Shown: positions 8,845 through 17,417, counted from the first letter of the stretch. The stretch: DNA of 64,000 bases from CAVXSP01 sp963764505 (GCA_963764505.1 CAVXSP010000001.1:3720001-3784000); one strand, 5' to 3'. Notes: generated from the sequence alone by a model not told the origin. Translations and numbers: made by a program.

Positions 8845-9525
8845 GTGCGACGCCTAAGACTCGGGTTTCTCGTCAGCATGGGCCTCGCGGCCCTGGCGGT
8901 TTCCGGCTGCAAGAGCAGCTCCACGGCGCCCTCGAGCGGCGCGCCTTCGGGCACGCCGGTCCTTCTCGGCACCGTGCCGTCCCAGCCGTCTCTGAGCCAG
9001 TTGACGCAGCCGCTGCAGGTCAACGGCCATGATTTCGAGACGGGCATGGTCGCGACGATGCAGCGCCCCGACGGCCGGATCCTGTCCTTCATCACGAGCG
9101 ATCTGCGCGAGCTCACGGCGACCTCGTTCCAGTTGTCACTCGTCTTCGACCTGGCCGGCGACTATCACCTGGAAGTGAAGAACGTCGGCGGACAGGTCTC
9201 CGCGCCGTTCACGGTGACGGTGCGGCCGGCCGAACAGGGCACGCTGACGCTGACGACGGTCGCGCCCTCGACCGCGCTCGTCGGCCAGCAGCCGCAGGCC
9301 CTCTTCATCTCGGGCACCAACTTCGACGCCTCCCTGGAGGCCATCCTCACCGCGCCGGACAGCTCCCAGAGCTTCTACACCTCGGCGGCGATGACGGGCC
9401 TCGACTCGACGTCCTTCTCGCTCAACGTCGTCCTCGACAAGATCGGCGTGTACTCGCTGGTCGTCCGGAACGCGGCGAACAGCATCTCGAACGCCCTGAC
9501 GATCGACGTGAGGCGGACGTTCTGA
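8845..9525 (+). CDS. Lipoprotein with two IPT/TIG-like immunoglobulin-fold repeats
   Basis: 226 residues from the GTG at 8845, which has AGG nine bases upstream; GTG 8839 is also possible. The signal peptide ends in the lipobox LAVSGC followed by Lys, so it is predicted to be lipidated and reach the outer membrane. After a Ser/Pro-rich linker there are two related ~85-residue beta-sandwich units. Each has a GxxF motif (VNGHDFETGM; ISGTNFDASL), a TSFxLxxV-type strand and a final YxLxVxN segment (YHLEVKN; YSLVVRN). This is the IPT/TIG pattern seen in cell-surface proteins. It follows the Omp85-like gene by 46 bases and may be co-transcribed. Substrate unknown. Confidence 0.75.
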   Translation: MRRLRLGFLVSMGLAALAVSGCKSSSTAPSSGAPSGTPVLLGTVPSQPSLSQLTQPLQVNGHDFETGMVATMQRPDGRILSFITSDLRELTATSFQLSLVFDLAGDYHLEVKNVGGQVSAPFTVTVRPAEQGTLTLTTVAPSTALVGQQPQALFISGTNFDASLEAILTAPDSSQSFYTSAAMTGLDSTSFSLNVVLDKIGVYSLVVRNAANSISNALTIDVRRTF

Positions 9526-9535
9526 TTCGGGCTGT

Positions 9536-9606
9536 GGGCGGTGGGCTGTGGGCTCTGGGCTCTGGTTCTGGACAGCCCAGAGCCCAGAGCCCATAGCCCA
9601 CCGCCC
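9536..9606. repeat. Long hairpin built of GGGCTNTGGGCT units
   Basis: A 30-nt arm (9536-9565) and its inverted copy (9577-9606) match at 29 of 30 positions around an 11-base loop. It begins just after the lipoprotein stop codon and carries no T-run, so it looks like a dispersed repeat rather than an ordinary terminator. Related GGGCTNTGGGCT runs follow the stops at 29579 and 35856. Confidence 0.85.
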
Positions 9607-9657
9607 TGAGATAGAGTACTCTTTCGATCACTCACCCTTTCGACGAGGAGAATGCCC

Positions 9658-10356
9658 ATGAGGAACGTTTCCGCGTCAGTCATCGCCGTGCTCGCCCTTG
9701 CGGTGGGCGCTTCGACCGCCCTGCTGGGACAGGAAACCGCGCGCACGATCGCAGGCGGAGGCGTCGCGCCCGGCTGGAAGGGGAAGGTCGACCCGAGCGA
9801 GGCCAGCCAGGGGCAGAAGCCGGAGAACGCCAAGCTCACCGCGCAGGGCAACGTCCTGCACGTGACGACTGGCCCGGCCATCACCTACTGGAAGCCGGGC
9901 AACACGGCGTCTGGCGACTACACGGTGAAGGCCACGTTCAACGAACCGAAGTACATGAACCTGAACGATCACCCGCACCCGTATGGGATCTTCATCGCGG
10001 GCAACGATATGGACGCCGACAGCGCCTCCTACCTGTACTGCGAGGCGTACGGCAACGGGACGTTCATCGTGCGCGGCTTCGGTCCGGCGCCGTTCCAGAT
10101 GAACGGCCGCCGCGGCGAGCCCTCCGATGCGGTCCACAAGGCAGCGGGGCCGGGGTCCGCCGTCTCGCAGGAGATCGCCATGTCCGTGAAGGGCGACAAG
10201 GTGACCTGCTCGATCAACGGCAAGGAAGTCGCGAGCTACGACAAGTCGGCCGTTGTCGGCGCCGGCAAGCTGAAGTCCACCGACGGCGTCTACGGCATCC
10301 GCTTCGCCCACAACACCGAAGGCACGGTGACCGGCCTGGCGATGACGAAGGGCTAG
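9658..10356 (+). CDS. Secreted beta-sandwich protein (concanavalin/DUF1080-like), function unknown
   Basis: 232 residues from the ATG at 9658, chosen over the ATG at 9652 because GAGGAG at 9645-9650 is correctly spaced for it. A signal peptide ends near ALLGQE. The mature part has repeated strands (TYWKPGNTASGDYTVKATF, GIFIAGND, SASYLYCEAYGNG, FIVRGFG) and a C-terminal GVYGIRFAHNTEG strand, like the jelly-roll fold of 3-keto-glycoside-hydrolase-type (DUF1080) and concanavalin-like proteins. No catalytic residues can be assigned. It is probably monocistronic: the long hairpin lies upstream and a strong stem-loop downstream. Confidence 0.7.
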   Translation: MRNVSASVIAVLALAVGASTALLGQETARTIAGGGVAPGWKGKVDPSEASQGQKPENAKLTAQGNVLHVTTGPAITYWKPGNTASGDYTVKATFNEPKYMNLNDHPHPYGIFIAGNDMDADSASYLYCEAYGNGTFIVRGFGPAPFQMNGRRGEPSDAVHKAAGPGSAVSQEIAMSVKGDKVTCSINGKEVASYDKSAVVGAGKLKSTDGVYGIRFAHNTEGTVTGLAMTKG

Positions 10357-10369
10357 TCGAAACACCAGC

Positions 10370-10394
10370 CGCGGGCGCCCGCCGGGCGCCCGCG
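10370..10394. terminator. Perfect 11-bp stem-loop between convergent genes
   Basis: CGCGGGCGCCC-GCC-GGGCGCCCGCG is perfectly self-complementary with a three-base loop. It sits exactly between the convergent stops at 10356 and 10407, so it probably blocks read-through in both directions. There is no T-run, so termination would rely on the stem or on Rho. Confidence 0.65.
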
Positions 10395-10406
10395 CCTCGA
10401 CTTGGC

Positions 10407-10865
10407 CTACGCGTTTTCCACGAGCGGCTTCGGCTTCTCTACCAGCGTCTTGAGCCGGCCCAGATCGGCGGTCATCGCCGAGCGCATCGGCCCTTCCACG
10501 ATCGCCGACGGCAGGAACCCGAGCTTCGTGGTCTGCCCTTCGTTGTGCACGCGCACGATCGAGCCGCCGGCGCTCCGCTGAATCTGGTACGACACCGTCC
10601 CCGTGAACGGCCCCTCGGCGATGCGGAGGCGAAGCAAGTGCGGGAAGTGGACGGCTTCGACCTCCGTCGTCCAGCCGATCTCCTGGCCCATGAAGGTGGC
10701 GCTGCGCCGGACGCGGGCGCCCGGCTGGAGCGCCGCGTCCAGAATCTCGACGCGCTTGACGGCGCTCATCCACTCGGGTTCGCGCTGCGGGTCGAACATG
10801 ATCGCGGCCACGTCGGCCGGCGCGGCGGCGATTTCGGTTTCAGCGGTGACGTTGACTGAGGCCAT
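10407..10865 (-). CDS. SRPBCC (START/polyketide cyclase-like) family protein
   Basis: 152 residues. The pattern ETEIAAAPADVAAIMFDP, PEWMSAVKRVEIL, GARVRRSATFMGQEIGW and YQIQRSAGGSIV matches the helix-grip fold of SRPBCC proteins, which bind hydrophobic ligands in a cytoplasmic cavity. The final helix (SAMTADLGRLKTLVEK) is typical. No ligand can be inferred. A -10-like TAGAAT lies only five bases before the ATG, suggesting a leaderless or near-leaderless message. Its promoter lies in the short gap to the unknown gene at 10874. Confidence 0.75.
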   Translation of the reverse strand: MASVNVTAETEIAAAPADVAAIMFDPQREPEWMSAVKRVEILDAALQPGARVRRSATFMGQEIGWTTEVEAVHFPHLLRLRIAEGPFTGTVSYQIQRSAGGSIVRVHNEGQTTKLGFLPSAIVEGPMRSAMTADLGRLKTLVEKPKPLVENA

Positions 10866-10873
10866 ACGCCATT

Positions 10874-11476
10874 CTACGGCCAGCGCTCGAGCTTCGGCGG
10901 GCGCGCCCCCCGGCGCGTGACCTGCGGATCGAACGGCGAGTACTCGAGCTCGGTGCCCGCGCGCGCCTGGCGCAGCAGCAGCCCGCCGCGGCTCATGTCG
11001 CCGCGGCCGACGAACGACGCCGGATAGTGGAGCCGGGGTCCGAGCCAGCGCGAGAGGACGTCCACGTACTTTCCCGTCGCAATGCTCCCGAGCAGCACCA
11101 CGCGGCGCGCCGGTTCGAGCCGGCCCGCCAGCTCGGCGAGGTCGTGCTCCAGCGGCTCCCGGTACCGCGGGTCCTCCAGGCCGATATCGACCGCCGCGAA
11201 CTCACGCAGGAGCGTGTCGGTGACGGGCGCCGACGCGGGCCGCAGGCCGCACGCCGGAGTGATGACGAACGTCCGCGCGCCGGCGGGATCGAAGGCGTTC
11301 GCGTAGGCCAGCTTGCCCCGGAAGTAGAGACCGCTCAGGAACGCGAACGCCTCGCCCAGCGTCAGCGTCCCCGCCCGAAGCCGGACCGCCAGCGGCAGCG
11401 GCGACCCGGCGCGCAGGAGCAACGCGGCGCGGCGCCCGCCGCAGTACGCCGGGGAGAGCAGAAAGACAGGGGACAC
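10874..11476 (-). CDS. Conserved hypothetical protein, family not recognised
   Basis: 200 residues from a GTG at 11476 with GAGGGGG just upstream. No signal peptide, membrane segment or known domain is recognised. Distinct features are an N-terminal ILSPAYCGGRRA-like start (VFLLSPAYCGGRRA), a central alternating strand-helix section (RTFVITPACGL, RRVVLLGSIATGKYVDVL) and a highly polar C-terminal motif GRGDMSRGGLLLRQA with GTELEYSPFD. The GSIATGKY segment resembles a nucleotide- or phosphate-binding turn, but this is not a clean Walker A motif. It is divergent from the VWFA gene, with overlapping -10-like elements in the 50-base gap. It reads like a small cytoplasmic enzyme of unknown substrate. 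Confidence 0.6.
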   Translation of the reverse strand: MSPVFLLSPAYCGGRRAALLLRAGSPLPLAVRLRAGTLTLGEAFAFLSGLYFRGKLAYANAFDPAGARTFVITPACGLRPASAPVTDTLLREFAAVDIGLEDPRYREPLEHDLAELAGRLEPARRVVLLGSIATGKYVDVLSRWLGPRLHYPASFVGRGDMSRGGLLLRQARAGTELEYSPFDPQVTRRGARPPKLERWP

Positions 11477-11528
11477 TCCCCCTCAATGCTACAATCGCCC
11501 GTACCGACCTGCCAGATTGCAAGTGCCA

Positions 11529-13793
11529 ATGCTCCCCACACCTTCCGCGCGCGCGGTGTGTCGTTGCGCGACCTTCGTCGCGTTCGTGCTTGCGTGGCAG
11601 GGCCCTTCGCGCGCCCAGACCCAGGCGCCGCCCGTGTTCCGGACGTCGACGGACGTCATCGCGGTCGACGTCCAGGTCGTCGGCCGCGACGGCAGTCCCG
11701 TCATCGGACTGAGGCCGGACGAGTTCGAGGTCACGATCAACGGCAAGCGCCGGCGCGTCGTCTCCGCGTCCCTCGTCGCGGCGCGCGCCTCGACCGAGGC
11801 GCCCGCCGCCGGCGTGCCGGCGCCGCCGGGCGCGGTCGCCGATCCGGAGGCGGCCAGGCTCGCGCGCACCGTCATCCTCGCCTTCGACTGCATCAGTCTG
11901 GACGTGGCGGCCGCGCGCGAAGCGGCCGAGGCCGCGCGCGCCTTCCTGCGCGAGTCGCCGCCCGCGGACCTGATCGGCCTCTTCTCGTTCCCGCTCGGCC
12001 CGGTCGTGAACCCTACGACGGATCGGTCCGCCGTGGTGATCGCGCTCAACTCCATCGTCGGCCAGAAGGAGGTGTGGCGGGGCGGCGAGTTCAACCTGCG
12101 CCCCTCGGAGCTGGTCGATCTGGCGGTCTGGGCCGATTCGATCCATCTGGATCAGCCGAGCGGCCGCGCCGCCGAGCTCCTCAACGCTCTGTGCGACACG
12201 GCAGACGACCCGTCGTGCCCCCAGCGGCTGGCCGAAGAGGTCAAGGGGCGCGTGCTCACGTACGAGGGCCAGGCGTACGCCAGCCTTGGCCGGCTCCGCG
12301 GTCTGTTCGAGGGCCTGGCGACGCTGCCGGGGCGCAAGACCGTCGTGCTCATCAGCGCCGGCGTGATTGCCGGCGACGGCCCGGGCACGCGGCCCGCGCT
12401 CGACGAGCTCGGCACCCAGATCGGCAAGGCCGCCGCGCAGGGCAACGTCGCCGTCTACACCCTGTTCCTCGATCGCACCGCAGAGACCGCGTTCCAGGCG
12501 CAAACCGGACGCCCGACGCGGGACATGGTGAACTTCGCGCGCGACGCCGAGATCGCCGGCCGATGGCTCGACCGGTTCTCGGGGACGGCCGGCGGGGCGA
12601 TGGTGCGCGCCGTCGGCGGCAGCGGCGAGCTGGAATTCGGCCGCATTCTCGAGGAGATGTCGGCCTATTACCTGCTTGGCGTCGAGCCGGCGGACGCCGA
12701 CCGGGACGGCCGGATCCATCAGATGCGGATCAAGGTCGACCAGCGCGGGCTGACGGTGCGCGGGCGTTCGTGGGTGCTCGTGCCCAAGCCCGGCGACACG
12801 CCTCCGTCGCTGTCGATGGCCGGCGCCATCGGCGGGCCGATGCCGCCGGTGGGCATGCCCACGCTGCGGATGGCCCCGCGGCCGCTGCCCGACTCGGTTC
12901 GCGGGCTGGCAGCCGCGTACGCGCAGAAGGACTTCCCGCGCTTCGCACAGGAGCTCTCCAGAACGGCGGATCTCGCCAACGCCATTCGCGACTACCGGAC
13001 GGCCGATGCGCCCTGGCCGGACGCCCCGCTCCGCTCCGACGTCTTCGCGCTCGAGCTGGCGCTTGCCGGCCTGTTCAGCGACAACGGGTTCGCGCGTGAC
13101 GAAGGCATGAAGCTCCTCGCGCAGGCGCACGCGCTGGTGCGGCAGCCGCTCTCCACGCAGAACTTCGAGTGCAACTGGTACTGGGCCGAAGCGGCGGCGC
13201 TCGAGGGCCTGCGCCAGCCGAGCGTCGGCAGCTTCTTCGTGGAACGCGCGCGACAGCGCTGTCCCACGCACCCGCGGCTCGCCCTCGCGCAGGCGGTGCT
13301 GCTCGACCAGCAATGGAGCGAGGCGCCCGAGCCCGCGCGGGCCGCGCAGATCCAGACGCTCTACGACCAGGCGCGGCGCCTGCCGGACACCGCCGTCGAA
13401 GCGTCCGTCCGCGAAGCGTGGTTCAGCTATCGGCGCGGGAACACCGACCGCGCGCTCGAGCTGCTCGACGTCGCGCCCGACGGAACGCCGGACCTGCAGG
13501 TGCGGTACCTGCTCGCGCTCGTGAAGGGCCACGTGCTGCGCGCGCGCGGCCGCCTCGACGCCGCCGAGTCGTCGTACCGCGAGGCGCTGGCGACGTGGCC
13601 CGGCGCACAGTCCGCCCGCGTGGCACTGGCCGGCGTGCTGCTGGCCCGCGGCGAACGCGAGGAGGCGGGACGCCTGGCCAACGCGGTGCTCACCGCCGAC
13701 AGCTCGCAGATCAATCCGTGGTGGATGTACTGGCGTGGCGACTTCCGCGGGTATCCGGGCCTCATCGCGAACCTCCGGGAGCTGGGGCAATGA
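11529..13793 (+). CDS. VWFA-related secreted protein with TPR-like C-terminal half (1 of 3)
   Basis: About 754 residues; the ATG at 11529 is preferred, with in-frame TTG 11517 and GTG 11523 as alternatives. The signal peptide ends near SRAQTQ. The VWFA-related domain spans about residues 35-420: an opening strand STDVIAVDVQVVGRDG, GLRPDEFEVTINGK, ILAFDCISLD in place of the metal-site DxSxS, GRKTVVLISAG and YYLLGVEPADADRDGRIHQMRIKV. The C-terminal half is helical with TPR-like repeats. The degenerate metal site suggests structural or binding use rather than Mg-dependent adhesion. Its TGA overlaps the start of the next gene (ATGA). A TACAAT -10-like element lies at 11490. Confidence 0.85.
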   Translation: MLPTPSARAVCRCATFVAFVLAWQGPSRAQTQAPPVFRTSTDVIAVDVQVVGRDGSPVIGLRPDEFEVTINGKRRRVVSASLVAARASTEAPAAGVPAPPGAVADPEAARLARTVILAFDCISLDVAAAREAAEAARAFLRESPPADLIGLFSFPLGPVVNPTTDRSAVVIALNSIVGQKEVWRGGEFNLRPSELVDLAVWADSIHLDQPSGRAAELLNALCDTADDPSCPQRLAEEVKGRVLTYEGQAYASLGRLRGLFEGLATLPGRKTVVLISAGVIAGDGPGTRPALDELGTQIGKAAAQGNVAVYTLFLDRTAETAFQAQTGRPTRDMVNFARDAEIAGRWLDRFSGTAGGAMVRAVGGSGELEFGRILEEMSAYYLLGVEPADADRDGRIHQMRIKVDQRGLTVRGRSWVLVPKPGDTPPSLSMAGAIGGPMPPVGMPTLRMAPRPLPDSVRGLAAAYAQKDFPRFAQELSRTADLANAIRDYRTADAPWPDAPLRSDVFALELALAGLFSDNGFARDEGMKLLAQAHALVRQPLSTQNFECNWYWAEAAALEGLRQPSVGSFFVERARQRCPTHPRLALAQAVLLDQQWSEAPEPARAAQIQTLYDQARRLPDTAVEASVREAWFSYRRGNTDRALELLDVAPDGTPDLQVRYLLALVKGHVLRARGRLDAAESSYREALATWPGAQSARVALAGVLLARGEREEAGRLANAVLTADSSQINPWWMYWRGDFRGYPGLIANLRELGQ

Positions 13794-14713
13794 CGCGGAC
13801 CTGGGCGCTCGCGCTCGTCTGGGTCGCATTCGCTGCGCCGGCCGGACGCCGCGGGGACTCGCTGGCCGCGCAGACGCCGCCGGCGGCGTTCCGGGCGCGC
13901 GCCGATTCGGTCGCCGTGGACGTCTCGGTCCGCCAGCGCGGCCGCCCCGTGACCGGACTCCACGCCGACGACTTCGTCCTCCGGGACAACGGCGTCCGCC
14001 AGGAGATCGCCGACCTCGCCTACGAGCGCCTGCCGATCGACGTGACCGTCGCCCTCGACGTCAGCGAGAGCGTGACCGGCGCGGTCCTCGAGCAGCTGCA
14101 CCAATCGGTCCGGCAGCTCGCGGAGGATCTCGGCGCACGCGACCGCCTCCGCGTCGTGACGTTCAACGCGCGCATCTCGCAGGTGCTGGGCTTCGCCGCG
14201 TCCCCGGCCGCCAGGGACGCCGCGTTCAATCCGATTCACCCGTTCGGCGGGACGGCGCTGTACGACGCGGTCGCCGTCACGCTCGCGGCCCCGGCGCCGC
14301 CTGATCGGCGGCAGCTCGTGGTCGTGTTCAGCGACGGCGAAGACAGCGACAGCATCACCGGGCCCGACGCCCTGCTCGACGTCGCGCGGCGCACGACGCC
14401 GACCGTGAGCTTCGTCCTGGCCTCGTCGCGCCTCCGCACCGGCGGAGTGAAGATTCCGGCCTCGGCCGAGGCCTCCGCCCGCGAGCGGACCTACGAGCAG
14501 CTCGCGCGCGAGACCGGCGGCATCGTCGAGACGGTCGATGCCGGAGACCCGCTGAGCGGCGCCTTCCGCCGCATGCTCACCGAATTCCGCACGAGCTACG
14601 TGCTCCACTTCGTGCCCAACGGCGTGGATGCGTCCGGCTTCCACACGCTCGACGTGCAGGTTGGCCGCCCCGGCGTCGAGATTCGCGCGCGACGGGGATA
14701 TGCGTGGAAGTAA
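13790..14713 (+). CDS. VWFA-related secreted protein with intact metal-site motif (2 of 3)
   Basis: 307 residues, with a signal peptide ending around SLAAQ. The Acidobacteria-type VWFA-related domain opens with DSVAVDVSVRQRGRPVTGLHADDFVLRDNG. Of the three neighbours this is the only one with a clear MIDAS DxSxS (ALDVSESV), followed by the Thr region (GGTALYDAV) and Asp region (VVFSDGEDSDS). It ends with the family's YVLHFVPNG and GVEIRARRGYAWK strands. The start overlaps the preceding stop by four bases, and the next gene begins six bases after its stop. These proteins are exported; their partners are unknown. Confidence 0.87.
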   Translation: MTRTWALALVWVAFAAPAGRRGDSLAAQTPPAAFRARADSVAVDVSVRQRGRPVTGLHADDFVLRDNGVRQEIADLAYERLPIDVTVALDVSESVTGAVLEQLHQSVRQLAEDLGARDRLRVVTFNARISQVLGFAASPAARDAAFNPIHPFGGTALYDAVAVTLAAPAPPDRRQLVVVFSDGEDSDSITGPDALLDVARRTTPTVSFVLASSRLRTGGVKIPASAEASARERTYEQLARETGGIVETVDAGDPLSGAFRRMLTEFRTSYVLHFVPNGVDASGFHTLDVQVGRPGVEIRARRGYAWK

Positions 14714-14719
14714 TCGCCC

Positions 14720-16654
14720 ATGAGATCGCGCCTGCTCCTTCCGAGCGCCGCCGTCCTGCTTGCGTCCACGCTGGCCCTGCGCGCGCAGATCCCATCGCCC
14801 TCGGCTCCTGAGCCGCAGACGGCGCCTCAGCCGTTCCGCGGCGGCGTCGAGATCGTCGACGTGGACGTCTCGGTCCTCGACAAGTTCCGACTGCCCGTGG
14901 CGGGTCTCACGGCCGCGGACTTCACGGTGCTCGAAGACGGCAAGCCCAGGCCCATTGTCGCGTTCACACCGGTCGATCTCCCGGCGCGCCTCCAGCCGAC
15001 CGCGCCCTGGATGGCCGACGTCGTCTCCGACGCGCAGACCAACGATCTGCAGCGGGAGGGCCGGCTGGTCGTCGTGCTGCTCGATCGGTCCATCGCCTTC
15101 ACCGACGTCGGCGCGGCGCGCCGGGTCGCCGAGGCGGCGGTCGACCAGCTGCGTCCGGCGGATCTGGCGGCCATCGCGTACACCGAGTACGGGCTGCCGC
15201 AGAACTTCACCTCCGATCGGCGACGGCTGCTGGCCGCGATCCGCCAGCCCTCGGTCGGGCTGCCGGCGGGCGACGATGGCAGCCCGAGCCCGTGCTTCTG
15301 CGGAACGTGCACGCTCGAGCGGATCACGGACATCGCCGACGCCGTGCGGAACGTCCGGCAGCGGCGGAAGCTGCTCTTCGTGATCGGCAGCAACATCGCG
15401 GTGACGGGCCGCGGCGGCTGCAGCGCCGCCATTGGCGAGGTCCGCTCCCGGGCCCTGCGCGCGATTGGCGCGGCGAACCTCACCGTGTACGTGTTCGATC
15501 CCTCGGGAGTGCCCACGCTGATGGGCACGGCCTCGATGCGCGCGGCGCCCAGGCGCGGCGGGCTGGCCAATCTCCAGCGGCTCGGCAACCTGCGCATCCT
15601 GCCCGATCACACGGGCGGGCGCGCCGTGTTCGGCAACGATCCGGAGCAGGCGCTCCCGCAGATCTTCCGCGAGAGCAACTCCTATTACGTGCTCGGGGTC
15701 AATCCGGCGCATTCGGACGGCCGCTTCCACGACATCCGGGTCAAGGTGGCGCGGCGCGACGTGATCGTGCAGGCCCGCCGCGGGTACGTCGCCGACGGCG
15801 GGACCGTGCGGGCATCAGCGCACGCGCCCAAGGGCGTCAGGCCCGGCCTGTTCACGGCGCTCGCGGGGCTCTGGCCCAAGGGCGATCTCGGCCTGACGTT
15901 GACGGCGACGCCCGTGGCGGCGCCCGGTCTCCGCACAGCCGCCATCGTCGTGACGCTCGGCGTCGAGCGGGTCGCGGCGGGAGACGATCGCCCGCAGGAC
16001 GCGCGTCTTCCGGAGCAGGCGCCCGAGCCGTTCAACGTCCTGGTCGGCGCGTTCGACCGGAACGGCCGCGGTCTCGCGTACGAGCAGGGCGCGGCCACGG
16101 CCATGCCGCGGGGCGGCGCCGACGGGCCGGCCTTCGAGATGCGCTCGCGGCTCGAGCTGGGCCCCGGGCGGTACGAAATCCGGGCGGCCGTCGAGCAGCC
16201 TGCGACCGGACGGACCGGCAGCGTCTACACGTACGTCGACGTCCCCGACTATCTGAACGAGTTCGTCTCGCTCTCCGGCATCCTTCTCACCAGCGTGGCG
16301 TCCGGCCCCGTGCCCCGCGATGAGGGGTCTGGCAACGCGCTGCCGGAGGCGCCGACCGGACGGCGCGAGTTCACGCGCGACGAGCGCGTGTCGGCCTGGC
16401 TGCAGATCTACCAGGGTCTCCGCCGGCCCGCGATGCCCGGCTATCTCGTCACCGAGATTCGGGACGAGCGCGACATGCGGGTGTTCCAGCAGGAGACGCG
16501 CCTGCTCGCGTCCGACGTGGGGGCCAATCGCGCGATCACGGAGCGGATCGATCTGCCGCTCTCCTCGCTCGCCCCCGGCGCCCACCTCCTCACCGTCGAG
16601 GTGCGGCAGGGCAATGCCACCGCCTCGCGGGAGGTCCGGTTCATCGTGAGATGA
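14720..16654 (+). CDS. VWFA-related secreted protein with extra C-terminal beta domain (3 of 3)
   Basis: 644 residues with a signal peptide ending near TLALRAQ. The VWFA-related domain (about 35-360) includes VEIVDVDVSVLDKFRLPVAGL, VVLLDRSIAFTD where DxSxS is expected, a Cys-rich insertion PCFCGTCTLERITDI, RKLLFVIGSN and SYYVLGVNPAHSDGRFHDI. The remaining ~280 residues form a beta-rich domain with arginine-rich strands. The MIDAS is degraded (DRSIA), so metal binding is doubtful. It is co-directional with the two preceding paralogs and probably part of their transcript. The CxCxxC insertion is unusual for the family and might bind metal or form disulfides. Confidence 0.85.
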   Translation: MRSRLLLPSAAVLLASTLALRAQIPSPSAPEPQTAPQPFRGGVEIVDVDVSVLDKFRLPVAGLTAADFTVLEDGKPRPIVAFTPVDLPARLQPTAPWMADVVSDAQTNDLQREGRLVVVLLDRSIAFTDVGAARRVAEAAVDQLRPADLAAIAYTEYGLPQNFTSDRRRLLAAIRQPSVGLPAGDDGSPSPCFCGTCTLERITDIADAVRNVRQRRKLLFVIGSNIAVTGRGGCSAAIGEVRSRALRAIGAANLTVYVFDPSGVPTLMGTASMRAAPRRGGLANLQRLGNLRILPDHTGGRAVFGNDPEQALPQIFRESNSYYVLGVNPAHSDGRFHDIRVKVARRDVIVQARRGYVADGGTVRASAHAPKGVRPGLFTALAGLWPKGDLGLTLTATPVAAPGLRTAAIVVTLGVERVAAGDDRPQDARLPEQAPEPFNVLVGAFDRNGRGLAYEQGAATAMPRGGADGPAFEMRSRLELGPGRYEIRAAVEQPATGRTGSVYTYVDVPDYLNEFVSLSGILLTSVASGPVPRDEGSGNALPEAPTGRREFTRDERVSAWLQIYQGLRRPAMPGYLVTEIRDERDMRVFQQETRLLASDVGANRAITERIDLPLSSLAPGAHLLTVEVRQGNATASREVRFIVR

Positions 16655-16682
16655 GTGCGGCCACCGGTGTTATCCTCCCTCC

Positions 16683-17411
16683 GTGCTGAGCGCCTCCTGG
16701 CTCCTGACGGCCGCCCTCTCGCTGCAGCAGGCGCCGCCGGCCTCGACCGTCTGGACGGACGATCATCCGCTGACCCGGCTCGTTCAGAACCTGCGCCATG
16801 ATCTCGGGGCGCTGTCCCGTCCCGCCACGATGGGGATTCTCGGCGCCGGCGGCCTCGGCGCCGGCGCGGCGCGGCCTTCGGATCGGAGCCTCGCCCGCTG
16901 GGTCGATCGAGCCGGACCGTCGCGCTCCTACACACCGATTGGCGCTCTGATCGGCAACGAGTGGCTGGAGGGCGGCGCCGCGGTCGCCACCTACACCATC
17001 GGGATCGTGCAGGACAGTCCGGAGGTGGCGCACATCGGCAGCGATCTGATCCGCGCGCAGGTGCTGAACGGCGTGCTCACGACCGGCGTCAAGATCGCCG
17101 CGTCGCGAACGCGGCCGAGCGGCGGCGAGTTCTCATTTCCCTCGGGCCACACGTCGGCCGCGTTCGCCTCGGCCACCGTCCTGTCAGAGCACTTCGGATG
17201 GAAGATGGCGCTGCCCGCCTACAGCGTGGCCGGCTTCATCGGCTGGACGCGCATCCGCGATCGATCGCACTGGCTGAGCGACGTCGTGTTCGGCAGCGCG
17301 ATCGGCGTCGCGGCCGGGCGCACGGTCGCGCTCGGTCACCGGCGCTCGGCCTGGTCGCTCGCGCCATCGGCGACGCCGCACGGCGTCGGGCTGTTCGCCA
17401 TCCACGACTGA
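16683..17411 (+). CDS. PAP2-family (type 2 phosphatidic acid phosphatase) protein
   Basis: 242 residues from a GTG. The three-part phosphatase signature is complete: KIAASRTRP (KxxxxxxRP), FPSGHTS (PSGH) and RIRDRSHWLSD (SRxxxxxHxxxD-like). The segments between are hydrophobic, so it is probably a membrane or periplasmic lipid or pyrophosphate phosphatase, for example on undecaprenyl pyrophosphate or phosphatidic acid; the substrate cannot be told. A TATCCT -10-like hexamer ends six bases before the GTG and no ribosome-binding site is visible, consistent with a leaderless transcript. It follows the VWFA cluster by 28 bases. Confidence 0.88.
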   Translation: MLSASWLLTAALSLQQAPPASTVWTDDHPLTRLVQNLRHDLGALSRPATMGILGAGGLGAGAARPSDRSLARWVDRAGPSRSYTPIGALIGNEWLEGGAAVATYTIGIVQDSPEVAHIGSDLIRAQVLNGVLTTGVKIAASRTRPSGGEFSFPSGHTSAAFASATVLSEHFGWKMALPAYSVAGFIGWTRIRDRSHWLSDVVFGSAIGVAAGRTVALGHRRSAWSLAPSATPHGVGLFAIHD

Positions 17412-17417
17412 GACGGC

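Noticed and set aside
9530..9612. Tandem GGGCTNTGGGCT units as a CRISPR-like array
   Set aside because: Units are adjacent with no spacers and form one palindrome; no cas genes nearby.
11202..13829. Long reverse open frame opposite the first VWFA-related gene
   Set aside because: A shadow of the sense gene: no domains, no ribosome-binding site, composition typical of antisense frames.
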